Positions 14,860 to 22,777 of a stretch of DNA of 64,000 nt are shown piece by piece. The DNA comes from Nonomuraea thailandensis (lineage in GTDB: Bacteria > Actinomycetota > Actinomycetes > Streptosporangiales > Streptosporangiaceae). The notes under the pieces are model-generated. The model was not told where the DNA came from. It did no database searches and saw only the letters and a program-made list of their open reading frames with translations. The stretch covers positions 6,531,501 through 6,595,500 of the forward strand of contig NZ_JAMZEB010000002.1 in the NCBI RefSeq assembly GCF_024172165.1, written 5' to 3'. The translations under genes were made by a program, and so were the position numbers. Every line of letters begins with the position of its first letter. Position 1 is the first letter of the stretch.

Positions 14860-15171
14860 TCAGGATTTGTCGTTTTGTCGGTACGCGCGGGCCCGCATCC
14901 GCGCCCGCGCCAACGACACCCGGCGCCGCTCCGCCTCTTCGTCCTCCACCTTCGGCTCGACTTCCGGCGGCGAGGTCTCGACGAGCCGGGATTGCCCCTC
15001 GATCGACTGCTGCACCTTCGCGTCGATCCAGGCCCACCGCCCCTCCTCCACCACCCGGCGCGGACGCGCCGCCTCCTGTTCACGGGCACGTATCGCCCGA
15101 GCAGCAGCCGGTGACGATCGCGCCAGCAGATCGCGTGCTCGCTGCGCCCGCTCGGCGTACTCGTCGCTCAC
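14860..15171 (-). CDS. Small basic helical protein coupled to the winged-helix gene
   Basis: This is a 103-residue charged helical protein (RRRVSLARARMRARAYRQN at the end). I chose the GTG whose first bases overlap the preceding stop (GTGA, 4 bases); another GTG lies 12 bases upstream. Tight coupling to the winged-helix gene suggests a joint role in replication or regulation. It is not recognised as a known family. Confidence 0.6.
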   Translation of the reverse strand: MSDEYAERAQRARDLLARSSPAAARAIRAREQEAARPRRVVEEGRWAWIDAKVQQSIEGQSRLVETSPPEVEPKVEDEEAERRRVSLARARMRARAYRQNDKS

Positions 15172-16232
15172 GACGCCAGCCACCGAAGGCGCTCGGCCTC
15201 CCGCTGCAGCCGCTTCGCGTCCAACGCTGCGCGCGCCGCCCGGTAGGTCTCACCCGGGCCAGACGAGGAGCCCAGCTCTGCCGCAGGGGGGCCCGCGAGG
15301 GCTTCCGCTCTGCTCAGCCTCGGAGCAGGCTCGACCGGCCCACCGACGCGTCCAGCGTGCATCGCCTGCAGCCGCTCGTGCATGACGGCCTGCTCAGCGC
15401 GGAGCTGGGCGGCAGCCACAGCGAGCCGCTGCGACTTGCCGGGCAGAGGCCGGCCGTGCTCGTTCAGCCACGCCGACAGCCGGAACCGCACCCAGCCCGG
15501 GACGTTGCGGATCTGGTCGCGGCTGGTCCAGGTGTACGTCCAGGCCGCCCCGTCCGGCTGGTGGTCGAGGGCGTGCAGCACGTCGGCGGCGGTCCAACCA
15601 GCAGCGACGAAGACCCTGGTCAGGTGCCGGATGTACCACGGGGACAGCCGCCGCAGGGTGGTGCTGGCGTCGTGGATCTTCTGGGCGACCTGGAGCGCGT
15701 GCTTGCGAGTCCCCGGCGTGGCGGCGGTCTCGGTCGTCGTCGAGATTCGGTTTCGGCGGCGCGGAGATGATCTTTCCTCGCGCGCGTGCGTAGGACCTTC
15801 CTTGACTCTCTTAGGGAGAGTCAAGGAAGGGGGTTCAGTTGTCGTTTTGTCGGTGCGCGCGTCGCCTTCGTCCAGCTCGGGGGCAGGCGTGCAGAGCACC
15901 CAGACGGCCGCCCGGTTCCCCAGGCCGTCTTCGGTGAGCCCGAACTGGTTGCCTCTGCGGTAGCGGTTCGTGGTGCCCTCCTCGACGACGCCGAGGAAGC
16001 CGCGCTCGCGGAGCCACCGGATCCAGCGCTTCACGGTGGACAGCGCCAGGTCGAGGTCATCAGCGATGCGCTGCTCGGTCGGGCGGGTCGTCAGCGTGGT
16101 CCAGTCGGCCCAGTCGGCGAGCTTGCCCGCTACCTCTGTCAGGTTGCGGTAGGCGTGGCACTTCAGCGCGAGCGCGTCAGGGTACTCCTTGACGGCGCGA
16201 AGGAACGCCTGCTGGGAGGGAGTGCGCCGCAT
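15168..16232 (-). CDS. Winged-helix DNA-binding protein, possible replication initiator
   Basis: The protein has 354 residues. Residues about 50-100 (PTEQRIADDLDLALSTVKRWIRWLRERGFLG then a GTTNRYRRGNQFGLT wing) form a winged helix. After a Thr/Pro-rich linker comes a helical domain with LSPWYIRHLTRVFVAAGWT and NVPGWVRFRLSAWLNEHG, a pattern I associate with HTH proteins of actinobacterial plasmids and integrative elements. Its position between the repeat-rich region and the integrase fits a replication initiator or master regulator; I cannot tell which. The ATG at 16,232 has a weak ribosome site, and the short upstream frame at 16,177-16,371 overlaps it. Confidence 0.65.
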   Translation of the reverse strand: MRRTPSQQAFLRAVKEYPDALALKCHAYRNLTEVAGKLADWADWTTLTTRPTEQRIADDLDLALSTVKRWIRWLRERGFLGVVEEGTTNRYRRGNQFGLTEDGLGNRAAVWVLCTPAPELDEGDARTDKTTTEPPSLTLPKRVKEGPTHAREERSSPRRRNRISTTTETAATPGTRKHALQVAQKIHDASTTLRRLSPWYIRHLTRVFVAAGWTAADVLHALDHQPDGAAWTYTWTSRDQIRNVPGWVRFRLSAWLNEHGRPLPGKSQRLAVAAAQLRAEQAVMHERLQAMHAGRVGGPVEPAPRLSRAEALAGPPAAELGSSSGPGETYRAARAALDAKRLQREAERLRWLAS

Positions 16233-16371
16233 GCCCTCGGGGACAGCCGACAGGACCGCCGCGCGGGATGGGCTGGACGAGGATTGTGAGGCGTTCGGCC
16301 GTGATGGGCGCCGGTGGTGCGGGCGCGCCGAGGGGAACGCTGGGCGAGGTGATATCTTCGGCTCCTAGCAT
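16177..16371 (-). CDS. Possible leader peptide overlapping the winged-helix gene
   Basis: This is a 64-codon frame starting MLGAEDITSPSVPLGAPAPP with a GGAGG 8 bases upstream of its ATG. It ends inside the winged-helix gene in another frame (56-base overlap). The product is proline-rich with no known family. Because the downstream ATG has a poor ribosome site, this frame could be a translated leader that controls it. An alternative is that it is chance, or that a sequencing frameshift hides a longer N-terminus. Confidence 0.35.
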   Translation of the reverse strand: MLGAEDITSPSVPLGAPAPPAPITAERLTILVQPIPRGGPVGCPRGHAAHSLPAGVPSRRQGVP

Positions 16372-16446
16372 CTGGGGCACCTCCCGATCGGCCTGGGCGA
16401 CCAACCTGTGGGCCGGTCAGGGGTGCGGTGTCACTGGTGATGTGAA

Positions 16447-16479
16447 GGCGCTCTCCGCTTCGGCGGGGGGCGCCTTTTT
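16447..16479 (+). terminator. Intrinsic terminator with TTCG loop and T-run, no upstream gene
   Basis: A 12-bp stem (16,447-16,458 with 16,463-16,474, including G-T pairs) with a TTCG tetraloop is followed by TTTTT. It is the best intrinsic terminator in the window. It ends a plus-strand transcript although no plus-strand gene precedes it, so it implies a short RNA antisense to the winged-helix mRNA leader, or an insulator in front of the integrase. Confidence 0.8.
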
Positions 16480-16577
16480 CGTTCTCTGGCCTGGGGCGGC
16501 TCCTGAGGGGTGGCGACCTGGAGGGCTCTCGCCGTGTTCCGGCGGTCTCGTGTGATACAAATAATACAACTCGACGC

Positions 16578-16593
16578 GTCTGACGTGTCAGAC
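16578..16593. promoter_or_regulatory. Palindromic operator upstream of the integrase
   Basis: GTCTGACGTGTCAGAC has perfect 7-bp arms around a 2-base centre. Its TCTGAC half-site matches the boxes at 14,709-14,802, which supports a shared repressor. It lies about 175 bases before the integrase start. Confidence 0.6.
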
Positions 16594-16768
16594 ACACCAT
16601 AGCGCGCTCTCTGCGTCTATACGAGACGTGCGCGCAGAGATCACCAAGCGCGACGGGACGACCCCGCTGATGACGGGTTCACGCGGCCTCAGGCCCGCGA
16701 CCAGGCGAAACCGTCAGACCGGAGCAGCCTCGCCGCGCGCCGACCCCCACCCCTCAAGGAGAAGCACG

Positions 16769-18043
16769 ATGGCCCGCGTCAAGGACCTGTGGTTCAAGAC
16801 CGTGACGGACCCGAACGGCGCACAGAAGCGCGAACAGACCGCCCGGCACGGGAAAGGAAAGCGCTGGTTAGCGATCTGGACGAACCTCGAAGGCCGCGAG
16901 CAGACGAAGGCGTTCATCAAGAAGACGGAGGCCGAGAAGCACGGCTCGATGATGGAGGCCGACAAGATGCGGGGGAACTACATCGACCCGAACGGCGGCA
17001 AGACGCGCCTGGCTGCCCTCGTCGAGGGCGAGGAGGGCTGGCTGGCGTCCCTCACTGCCGACCCGTCCACCCGGCAGATCTACGAGATCTACTGGCGGGT
17101 GCACATCAAGCCGAAGTTCGGGCAGCGGGAGATCGGCTCACTCCGGCCGAGTGAGATCCGTGCTTGGGTCAAGCAGCTCGAGAAGCGGCTGGCGAAGAGC
17201 ACGGCCAACCGCGTGCTGGCCTTTCTCGATCAGCTCCTGCAGAGCGCCGTGGATGATGACCTGATCGCCAAGAATCCGTGCGCGTCGAAGGTCGTCAAGA
17301 AGCCCAAGGCCGAGGCACGGAAGGTAGTGCCGTGGTCGATGCAGCGTCTGCAGGCGGTGACCGAGGCGCTTGCAGAGCGGTACCGGATCCTCGCGACCTT
17401 GGGCGCGGGTCTCGGGCTTCGCCAGGGCGAGATCTTCGGTCTGGCCGTGGACGACGTGGACTTTGACAAGGGCATCGTCCACATCCGGCAGCAACTGAAG
17501 ATGCTCGACTCCAAGCTGCTGTTCGGGCTGCCGAAGCATGATCGCGAGCGGACGATTCCTCTGCCCGAGTCGGTTGCCCAGGTCCTACGGGAGTACCTGG
17601 GGCGGTTTCCGGCCCGGGAGGTCGCTCTGCCCTGGGAGGAACTGGACGGGGAGTTGATCACCTTGCGGCTGATCATCACCAGCCGGGAGTCCAAGGCGTT
17701 GAACCGCAACTACATCAACACCTACGTCTGGAAGCCCGCTCTTGTGCGGGCAGGCGTGGTCACTCAGGCGGATCTCGACGCGCGGGTGCCAGGGCGTCGG
17801 AACCAGAGGAACCGCAAGCACGGCATGCACGCCCTGCGGCACATGTACGCCAGCTTGCTGCTCGACGCCGGCGTGTCCGTCAAGGCCTTGGCCGAGTACC
17901 TGGGGCACATGGACCCTGGGTACACGCTCCGGGTGTACACGCACCTGATCGCTGGCACCGAAGGCCGGGCGGCGAACGTCATCGACACGGCGTTCCGCCA
18001 TGAAGTCCCGGAGACCGGAACAGAGCCGGAACAGCACCCTTAA
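16769..18043 (+). CDS. Tyrosine site-specific recombinase (integrase)
   Basis: The 424-residue protein has an N-terminal arm-binding region (residues about 1-65), a SAM-like core-binding domain (IYEIYWRVHIKPKFGQREIG ...), and a catalytic domain with the active residues: Arg in GLGLRQGEIFGL, His-x-x-Arg in HALRHMYASLLL, and the nucleophile Tyr after LGHMDPGYTLRVYTH. The ATG was chosen because AAGGAG lies 8 bases upstream; the frame is open further 5'. Such enzymes integrate and excise actinobacterial elements and phages. It is the only plus-strand gene near this end and marks the element's right side. No excisionase is obvious. Confidence 0.92.
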   Translation: MARVKDLWFKTVTDPNGAQKREQTARHGKGKRWLAIWTNLEGREQTKAFIKKTEAEKHGSMMEADKMRGNYIDPNGGKTRLAALVEGEEGWLASLTADPSTRQIYEIYWRVHIKPKFGQREIGSLRPSEIRAWVKQLEKRLAKSTANRVLAFLDQLLQSAVDDDLIAKNPCASKVVKKPKAEARKVVPWSMQRLQAVTEALAERYRILATLGAGLGLRQGEIFGLAVDDVDFDKGIVHIRQQLKMLDSKLLFGLPKHDRERTIPLPESVAQVLREYLGRFPAREVALPWEELDGELITLRLIITSRESKALNRNYINTYVWKPALVRAGVVTQADLDARVPGRRNQRNRKHGMHALRHMYASLLLDAGVSVKALAEYLGHMDPGYTLRVYTHLIAGTEGRAANVIDTAFRHEVPETGTEPEQHP

Positions 18044-18079
18044 CGATCAAGGGATCAGCAGGTCAGTACAGCCTGTAGA

Positions 18080-18120
18080 TCACACCTACGACGTGTGACG
18101 GCTGGTTCTCGTACAGAACC
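18080..18120. other. Paired dyads downstream of the integrase (candidate attachment region)
   Basis: Two neighbouring inverted repeats, TCACAC/GTGTGA (18,080-18,085 with 18,093-18,098) and GGTTCT/AGAACC (18,104-18,109 with 18,115-18,120), lie within 80 bases of the integrase stop, where attachment sites of such elements often sit. The second is not a tRNA T-arm. The other end of the element is outside the window, so the core repeat cannot be confirmed. Confidence 0.3.
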
Positions 18121-18128
18121 GGAACGCA

Positions 18129-18161
18129 ACGGCCCGGCATCGGCTCGCGATGCCGGGCCGT
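18129..18161 (+). terminator. Terminator downstream of the integrase
   Basis: A perfect 14-bp inverted repeat (18,129-18,142 with 18,148-18,161) with a 5-base loop is followed by TTTG on the plus strand. It probably ends the integrase transcript. Confidence 0.75.
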
Positions 18162-18273
18162 TTGCGCATGCACGACCGGGCTTCGAGCAGCCGATCCCGC
18201 GCCCGGACCGGCGCCGCGCACTATATTCCAAGACAGTGATGCGTCCTTGGCGTCCCGAGGAAGGTCGTGCGAG

Positions 18274-18891
18274 TTGCAGAATTTCGTGGACCAGCTTCCC
18301 GCACTGATCGGCGTCCTGCTGGGCGCGGTCGGGACGTACAGCGTCACCGCGCTCACCGAGCACAAGAGGTGGAAACGGCAGCTCGCCACCAGGTGGGACG
18401 AGCGGCGCGTGGTCGCTTACATGGACTACGCGCATGCCATCAAGAAGACCATCTCGATCTGCGTCAAACTGGCCTCCCAGCGGGGCGTGGGCGCCGAGCT
18501 GAACTTCCTGGCCCCGGAGTATTCCGATGCGGACCTGGCCGCGGCGGAGGAAGGCCGGACGGTGAGCTGGGAAGCCGTGCTGCTCTTCGGCAGCGACGAA
18601 GCGATCGCGGCCGGAAGAAGGTGGCACGAGGCCGTCTTCCGCTTGGAGCTGATCGCCACCGGGCAGGAGGCGGACCTGTCCTGGGATTCCGCGATCAAGG
18701 CGACGAGCCGTGCCCGCGGGGAGTTCTACAGAGTCGTCAAGCGTGAGATCGGCATGAGGGAGACAGGCGCGTCCGGCACCTACGACTGGCAGCTCAACAC
18801 CTTTCTGGGCAGGCTGCCTGGCCCTCCGGCCGCCGAGAGCCTCCCGCCGGCCGGCCTCCGCCCGGGGCTGGACCGTTCAGGTGAGGCGTAG
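18274..18891 (+). CDS. Hypothetical protein with one N-terminal membrane segment
   Basis: This is a 205-residue protein with a single hydrophobic stretch (LPALIGVLLGAVGTYSVTAL) and then a helical cytoplasmic domain (RRVVAYMDYAHAIKKTISI ... WEAVLLFGSDEAIAAGRRWHE). The layout is common among unnamed actinobacterial proteins. I chose the TTG start because GAGGAAGG lies 9 bases upstream; GTG at 18,286 is an alternative. It is the first gene outside the integrase and probably belongs to the chromosome. No function is known. Confidence 0.65.
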   Translation: MQNFVDQLPALIGVLLGAVGTYSVTALTEHKRWKRQLATRWDERRVVAYMDYAHAIKKTISICVKLASQRGVGAELNFLAPEYSDADLAAAEEGRTVSWEAVLLFGSDEAIAAGRRWHEAVFRLELIATGQEADLSWDSAIKATSRARGEFYRVVKREIGMRETGASGTYDWQLNTFLGRLPGPPAAESLPPAGLRPGLDRSGEA

Positions 18892-19116
18892 CCCCGCACC
18901 GTGGCGATGAGCTCTCCGGATCGGTGTTGACCACCAGCGGCCACAGCAGGCTGCTCCCCCGCCGCCTGTCCAAGATCATCCCCTACGAGGCAGGCGACTG
19001 GCCCCGCGATACCGCAGAGCACACCTGTTGCATGGATTAGGACACGGAGCCGCGCGACAGCTCCTGCTTCACTTCACGGCGTACGAGATTCCGTGAACAA
19101 GATCCAGGAGAAAACC

Positions 19117-19632
19117 ATGTTCCGTGTTCGTCGGCAGTTCGCCGCGCTCGCGCTGACCACCGCCGCCCTCGGCGCCACGGCCGCCCTGGCGGCGCCCGCA
19201 CACGCGGCCGGGGCCACGGCCCGGGTCGTCGGCGGGATCGTGATCATCCAGGGCACGACCGGCAACGACAGCATCGACGTCGTCCAGTCGGGCAACAGCG
19301 TGCGGATCAGCTCGGTCCTGCACTCGGTCACCTCCGGCGGCGCCCCCTGCGTCCAGCTGGGGGCCGTCGTGTCGTGCCCGGCCACGCAGCTGTCGGTGCA
19401 GGCCAGGATGGGCTCGGGCGACGACGTCGTGCGCGTCACCTCCTCCACCATCGACACGACCCTGATCGGCAACGCCGGGACCGACAGGCTCTCCGGCGGG
19501 TCCGACAGGGACTTCCTCGACGGCGGCCCCGGCAACGACTTCCTGTCCGGCAACGCCGGCGTGGACAGCGCCCAGGGCGGCGACGGGGTCGACTCGTGCA
19601 CGGCCGAGACCGAGGTCAACTGCGAGAGCTGA
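19117..19632 (+). CDS. Secreted RTX-like calcium-binding repeat protein
   Basis: This is a 171-residue protein. Residues 1-32 form a Sec signal peptide (RRQF, hydrophobic core, APAHAAG cleavage region). The C-terminal third has glycine/aspartate nonapeptide-type repeats: GNAGTDRLSGGSDRDFLDGG, PGNDFLSGNAGVD, GGDGVDSC, typical of haemolysin-type calcium-binding modules. Four cysteines lie in the mature part. AGGAG precedes the ATG by 6 bases. Such short actinobacterial RTX proteins are exported to the wall or medium; the role is unknown. A strong terminator follows. Confidence 0.85.
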   Translation: MFRVRRQFAALALTTAALGATAALAAPAHAAGATARVVGGIVIIQGTTGNDSIDVVQSGNSVRISSVLHSVTSGGAPCVQLGAVVSCPATQLSVQARMGSGDDVVRVTSSTIDTTLIGNAGTDRLSGGSDRDFLDGGPGNDFLSGNAGVDSAQGGDGVDSCTAETEVNCES

Positions 19633-19635
19633 TCG

Positions 19636-19673
19636 GCGGCCCTCCCGTCCCTCCCCCGGGACGGGAGGGCCGC
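19636..19673 (+). terminator. Terminator after the RTX-like gene
   Basis: A perfect 15-bp inverted repeat (19,636-19,650 with 19,659-19,673) begins three bases past the stop codon. Confidence 0.8.
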
Positions 19674-19735
19674 TTCGCGCGCCCGCCGCTAGGGTGTGCT
19701 GATCACGCAACCGACCCGAGCCGAACGGACGCCGC

Positions 19736-20689
19736 ATGACGATCTCCCCGCTTCCGGTCACCCGCAGAGGCCTGCTCAAGCTCGGCGCCGCGGTCACCGC
19801 CACCACCGCGCTGACCCCCGCCCGGGCCGCCTCCGCCGCGGACGGCCGCTTCGAGCTGACCGCCCCTTCCACGTCGCTGATCTGGCGCAAGGCCCTGTAC
19901 GACGAGACGGTCATGCAGTCGTTCGCCATCGACAACGCCCACGGCCACATCTACACCGTCCAGGTCAAGAACGGCGCGGGCTCGGACGCGGCCGGCCACC
20001 TGTGCCTGACGAAGCTGAGCCTGTCGGGCACGATCCTCGGCCACATGTACCTCATGGGCTTCGGCCACGGCGTGCAGATCGGCGTGGAGCCGTCCGGGTC
20101 GGCCGCCCACCTGTGGACGGAGACCGACGGAGTCTCCAGCGACGGCAGCTCCCGTGGCAGCAGGCTGTGCCGCTTCACCTTCGTCAACGGGCGGACGCTG
20201 ACCACCTCGTCCTCCGCGCTCACCAAGTACGCGCCGGTCGCGGGCGCCACCAACACCACGTGCACGATCGACCCGTCCACCGGCCGCCTGGTGATGCGGT
20301 ACTGGGCCGGAGGCTCGTTCCGGTTCGCGGTGTTCACGCTGGCGTCGGTCAAGGCGGGCTCGCCCCAGAAGCTGTACGACATCGCCCAGCCGGGCGGCCT
20401 GGGCACCTTCCAGGGGTACGCGGCCTACGGGAACTTCGTCTACGTCCTGACCGGCAACTCCTACGACATCAGCCCGCCTCCCGGCAACACCTACCTCACC
20501 TGCCTGGACCTGCGCACCGGGAACCAGGTGCAGCGGGCCAGGAGCGTGGCCGGCAAGTCGCTGAACTACCGGGAGCCGGAGGGCATGGGCATCCAGATCG
20601 TCTCAGGGGCGCCGCGGCTGTGCCTCGGCCTGGCCTCCGAGCCGGGGCCGCGGCTGGCGAGCATCTTCTACAAGACCGAGCTGATCTGA
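19736..20689 (+). CDS. Tat-exported beta-propeller protein
   Basis: This is a 317-residue protein with a twin-arginine signal (VTRRGLLKLGAAVTATTAL then an AxA-type cleavage region near residue 35). The mature part has repeated beta-blade patterns (MQSFAIDNAHGHIYTVQV, GHLCLTKLSLSGTILGHMYL, TFQGYAAYGNFVYVLTGNSY). It resembles the P68 RBP/TagC-like beta-propeller family, found in phage receptor-binding proteins and many secreted actinobacterial proteins. No catalytic residues can be assigned. It follows the RTX-like gene in the same direction but past a strong terminator, so it is probably expressed alone. Confidence 0.7.
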   Translation: MTISPLPVTRRGLLKLGAAVTATTALTPARAASAADGRFELTAPSTSLIWRKALYDETVMQSFAIDNAHGHIYTVQVKNGAGSDAAGHLCLTKLSLSGTILGHMYLMGFGHGVQIGVEPSGSAAHLWTETDGVSSDGSSRGSRLCRFTFVNGRTLTTSSSALTKYAPVAGATNTTCTIDPSTGRLVMRYWAGGSFRFAVFTLASVKAGSPQKLYDIAQPGGLGTFQGYAAYGNFVYVLTGNSYDISPPPGNTYLTCLDLRTGNQVQRARSVAGKSLNYREPEGMGIQIVSGAPRLCLGLASEPGPRLASIFYKTELI

Positions 20690-20699
20690 GCAGGCCGCC

Positions 20700-21407
20700 T
20701 CACTGGCCGGGGAACTCGAACCGGGGAGCGGCGGGTGTCAGGATCGCCGACTTGGGGGTGACGGGCCACAGGCCGTTGAGCTCCTCGGTGAGCGTGGCCA
20801 GGAGCGACTCGACGTCCCTGGCCGCCGTGTCGTGCAGGGCCTCGGCAACGATCAGCACGTTCGCCGTCGTGTCGCGCACGGCCGAGTGGCCGCTCTGGCG
20901 GTTGGTCCAGCGGCGGGCGTGCGCCCTGCCCTCCGCGTCGGCGAAGATCACTTCGCCGGCCGGCGGGTGCTCCGTCTCGCCGCCGAAGGTCAGGTACGTC
21001 TCGTCGCCCGCGGCGTGCCGCACCTCCACGTACGAGGTGATCCGGGAGACGTCGAAGACGGCGACGGGGATCGCGTAACCGACCGACACCGCGTTGCACA
21101 GGTCGATCAGGGGGTGCAGGCGCGGCAGCGAGCCCTCCTTCCTGAAGCGGCGCAGCAGGGCCTCCGAGGCGCATCTGTACTGCGTCGGCTTGAGCCCCAT
21201 CCGGGTGAAGGTGCGCCGCCACGCCTGGATCTCCGGCAGCTCGCCCTCGGATGCGCCCGCCAGCCGGGCGGCGGCCCGCTCCGAGTGCGCGGCGATGCGG
21301 GCGTCGGGGACGGCGTCCGGGGTGATGCCCTCGGCGTAGAGGGCTCCCGGGACGAGCTCGGGGAAGTCGCGCCAGATGTCGCTCGAATGCTGGAAGAACA
21401 CGTGCAC
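20700..21407 (-). CDS. B3/B4 tRNA-binding-domain protein
   Basis: This is a 235-residue protein of the B3/4 family, the domain that in phenylalanyl-tRNA synthetase beta chains helps edit mischarged tRNA. Diagnostic stretches are TRMGLKPTQYRCASEALLRR, LIDLCNAVSV, YAIPVAVFDV and VLIVAEAL. The GTG start at VHVFFQHSSDIW fits the usual N-terminus of stand-alone members. It could clear mischarged tRNA; the substrate is unknown. It lies 53 bases after the MFS gene in the same direction, and so may share its transcript. Confidence 0.8.
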   Translation of the reverse strand: MHVFFQHSSDIWRDFPELVPGALYAEGITPDAVPDARIAAHSERAAARLAGASEGELPEIQAWRRTFTRMGLKPTQYRCASEALLRRFRKEGSLPRLHPLIDLCNAVSVGYAIPVAVFDVSRITSYVEVRHAAGDETYLTFGGETEHPPAGEVIFADAEGRAHARRWTNRQSGHSAVRDTTANVLIVAEALHDTAARDVESLLATLTEELNGLWPVTPKSAILTPAAPRFEFPGQ

Positions 21408-21460
21408 CCCATCGTCGTGGCCGCTGTCGCCGGGCCACTCACGATACTCCGGTCGCCCCG

Positions 21461-22705
21461 TCAGGCGGTGGCGGCCGAGCGGGCGCGGCGCGCGGCCAGG
21501 GCGTAGCCCGCGCAGGTCAGCGCCGCCAGGACGGCCGCCGCCAGCAGGGGCCGCCCGATGACGCCCATGACCGCCACCCCGAGGGTGGCGCCGACCTGGC
21601 GGAAGGCGTTGAGCACGCCGCCCGCGGCGCCGGCCGTGCCCGGCGGGGCGCTGCTGACCATCCCGGCCATCAGGGCGGGCAGCACGAACGACAGGCCGAA
21701 GCCCAGCACCACGAGCCAGGGCGTCAGCACGCCGGTGAGCGCGGTCCCGGCCAGGCCCGCCGCGATGAGGGCCAGGCCGCCGAGGATCGGCGGGCGCGGG
21801 CCGTAGCGGGCCACCAGGCGGCCGGTGAGCAGCGGGTTCACCGTCATGGGCAGCGTGAGCGGGAGGAGGGCCAGCCCGGTGGCCGTCGGGCTGAGGTGGC
21901 GGGTGTCCTGCAGCAGCAGCGTCAGCACGAACAGTGCGCCGGAGAAGGCGAAGTTGGCCACCGTGCCCGCCAGCAGCTCCGGCCAGGTGGCGGCGAGCAG
22001 GCCGCCGGGCAGCGCGGGCGCGTGGCTGCGCCGCTCGGCGAGCACCAGGACGGCCAGGACGGCCACGGACAGCAGCGCCGCCACGGCCACGGAGTCGATC
22101 AGGGCCTCGGCGACCAGCCCGAGGAACGCGCAGGCCAGCACCTGGACCCACCAGTCGATGGCGCGTCCGCCGCGCGGCGAGGCGAGCCCGCGCACGGCCA
22201 GCAGGCTGATCAGGGCGATGGGCGGGTTGAGCAGGAAGACGGCGCGCCAGCCGTACAGGTCCACGAGGAGGCCGCCGAGCAGCGGGCCGGCCGCCAGCGC
22301 GCTGCCGGTGATGGCCGCCCACAGGCCGGTGGCGCGGGCCCGGGCGGCGCGCTCCGGGAACATCTCGGCGAGCAGGCCGAGCGAGCCGCCCGTGCACAGC
22401 GCGCCCGCCACCCCGAGCAGGGCGCGCAGGCCGATCAGCACGCCCAGGTCCGGGGCGGCGGCGCTGAGCAGCGAGAGCACGCCGAACGCCGCCACGCCGA
22501 GCTTGAAGGTCCGCGCCGCGCCGTACCTGTCGGCGACCGCCCCACCGGTGAGCAGGCAGGCGGCGAAGGCCACCGTGTACGCGTTGACGGCCCACTGCTG
22601 GCCGGCCAGCGAGCCGCCGAGCGAGGCCCGCAGGTCGGGCAGCGCGATCGTCAGGACGGTGGTGTCGAGGATCACCAGGAAGTAGCCGAGGGAGAAACCG
22701 AACAT
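21461..22705 (-). CDS. MFS drug-export-type transporter
   Basis: This is a 414-residue membrane protein with about 12 hydrophobic segments. YFLVILDTTVLTIALPDL near the start is the LDxTvvNvALP motif of proton/drug antiporters, and the motif A-like GGAVADRYGAARTF follows TM2. It probably exports small molecules across the cytoplasmic membrane. The gene is divergent from a LysR gene only 72 bases away, the classic arrangement for a regulator controlling its transporter. Confidence 0.85.
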   Translation of the reverse strand: MFGFSLGYFLVILDTTVLTIALPDLRASLGGSLAGQQWAVNAYTVAFAACLLTGGAVADRYGAARTFKLGVAAFGVLSLLSAAAPDLGVLIGLRALLGVAGALCTGGSLGLLAEMFPERAARARATGLWAAITGSALAAGPLLGGLLVDLYGWRAVFLLNPPIALISLLAVRGLASPRGGRAIDWWVQVLACAFLGLVAEALIDSVAVAALLSVAVLAVLVLAERRSHAPALPGGLLAATWPELLAGTVANFAFSGALFVLTLLLQDTRHLSPTATGLALLPLTLPMTVNPLLTGRLVARYGPRPPILGGLALIAAGLAGTALTGVLTPWLVVLGFGLSFVLPALMAGMVSSAPPGTAGAAGGVLNAFRQVGATLGVAVMGVIGRPLLAAAVLAALTCAGYALAARRARSAATA

Positions 22706-22777
22706 GCCCCTCAGCCTGCTGAAACGCGGCCACGCGGCTCAACAGGCGCAGCCGCAGGGAGCGTCCGGGAAAGCCGT

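Larger units (their letters stand above)
16372..16768. other. Divergent regulatory region between winged-helix and integrase genes
   Basis: These 397 bases hold a T-tailed terminator on the plus strand (16,447-16,479), an AT-rich patch around 16,556-16,570 (GATACAAATAATACAAC), the palindrome at 16,578-16,593 and a CTCTGCG...CGCAGAG dyad around 16,607-16,640. The last three fit a regulated integrase promoter. No convincing protein gene lies here. Confidence 0.45.

Noticed and set aside
1..18043. Complete conjugative element with FtsK-type transfer gene
   Set aside because: No FtsK/TraB-like, relaxase or structural phage gene is visible in the window, so the transfer type cannot be called.
18104..18120. 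tRNA-like GGTTCT...AGAACC at the element edge
   Set aside because: The loop and spacing do not match a T-arm, and no acceptor stem or anticodon arm surrounds it.
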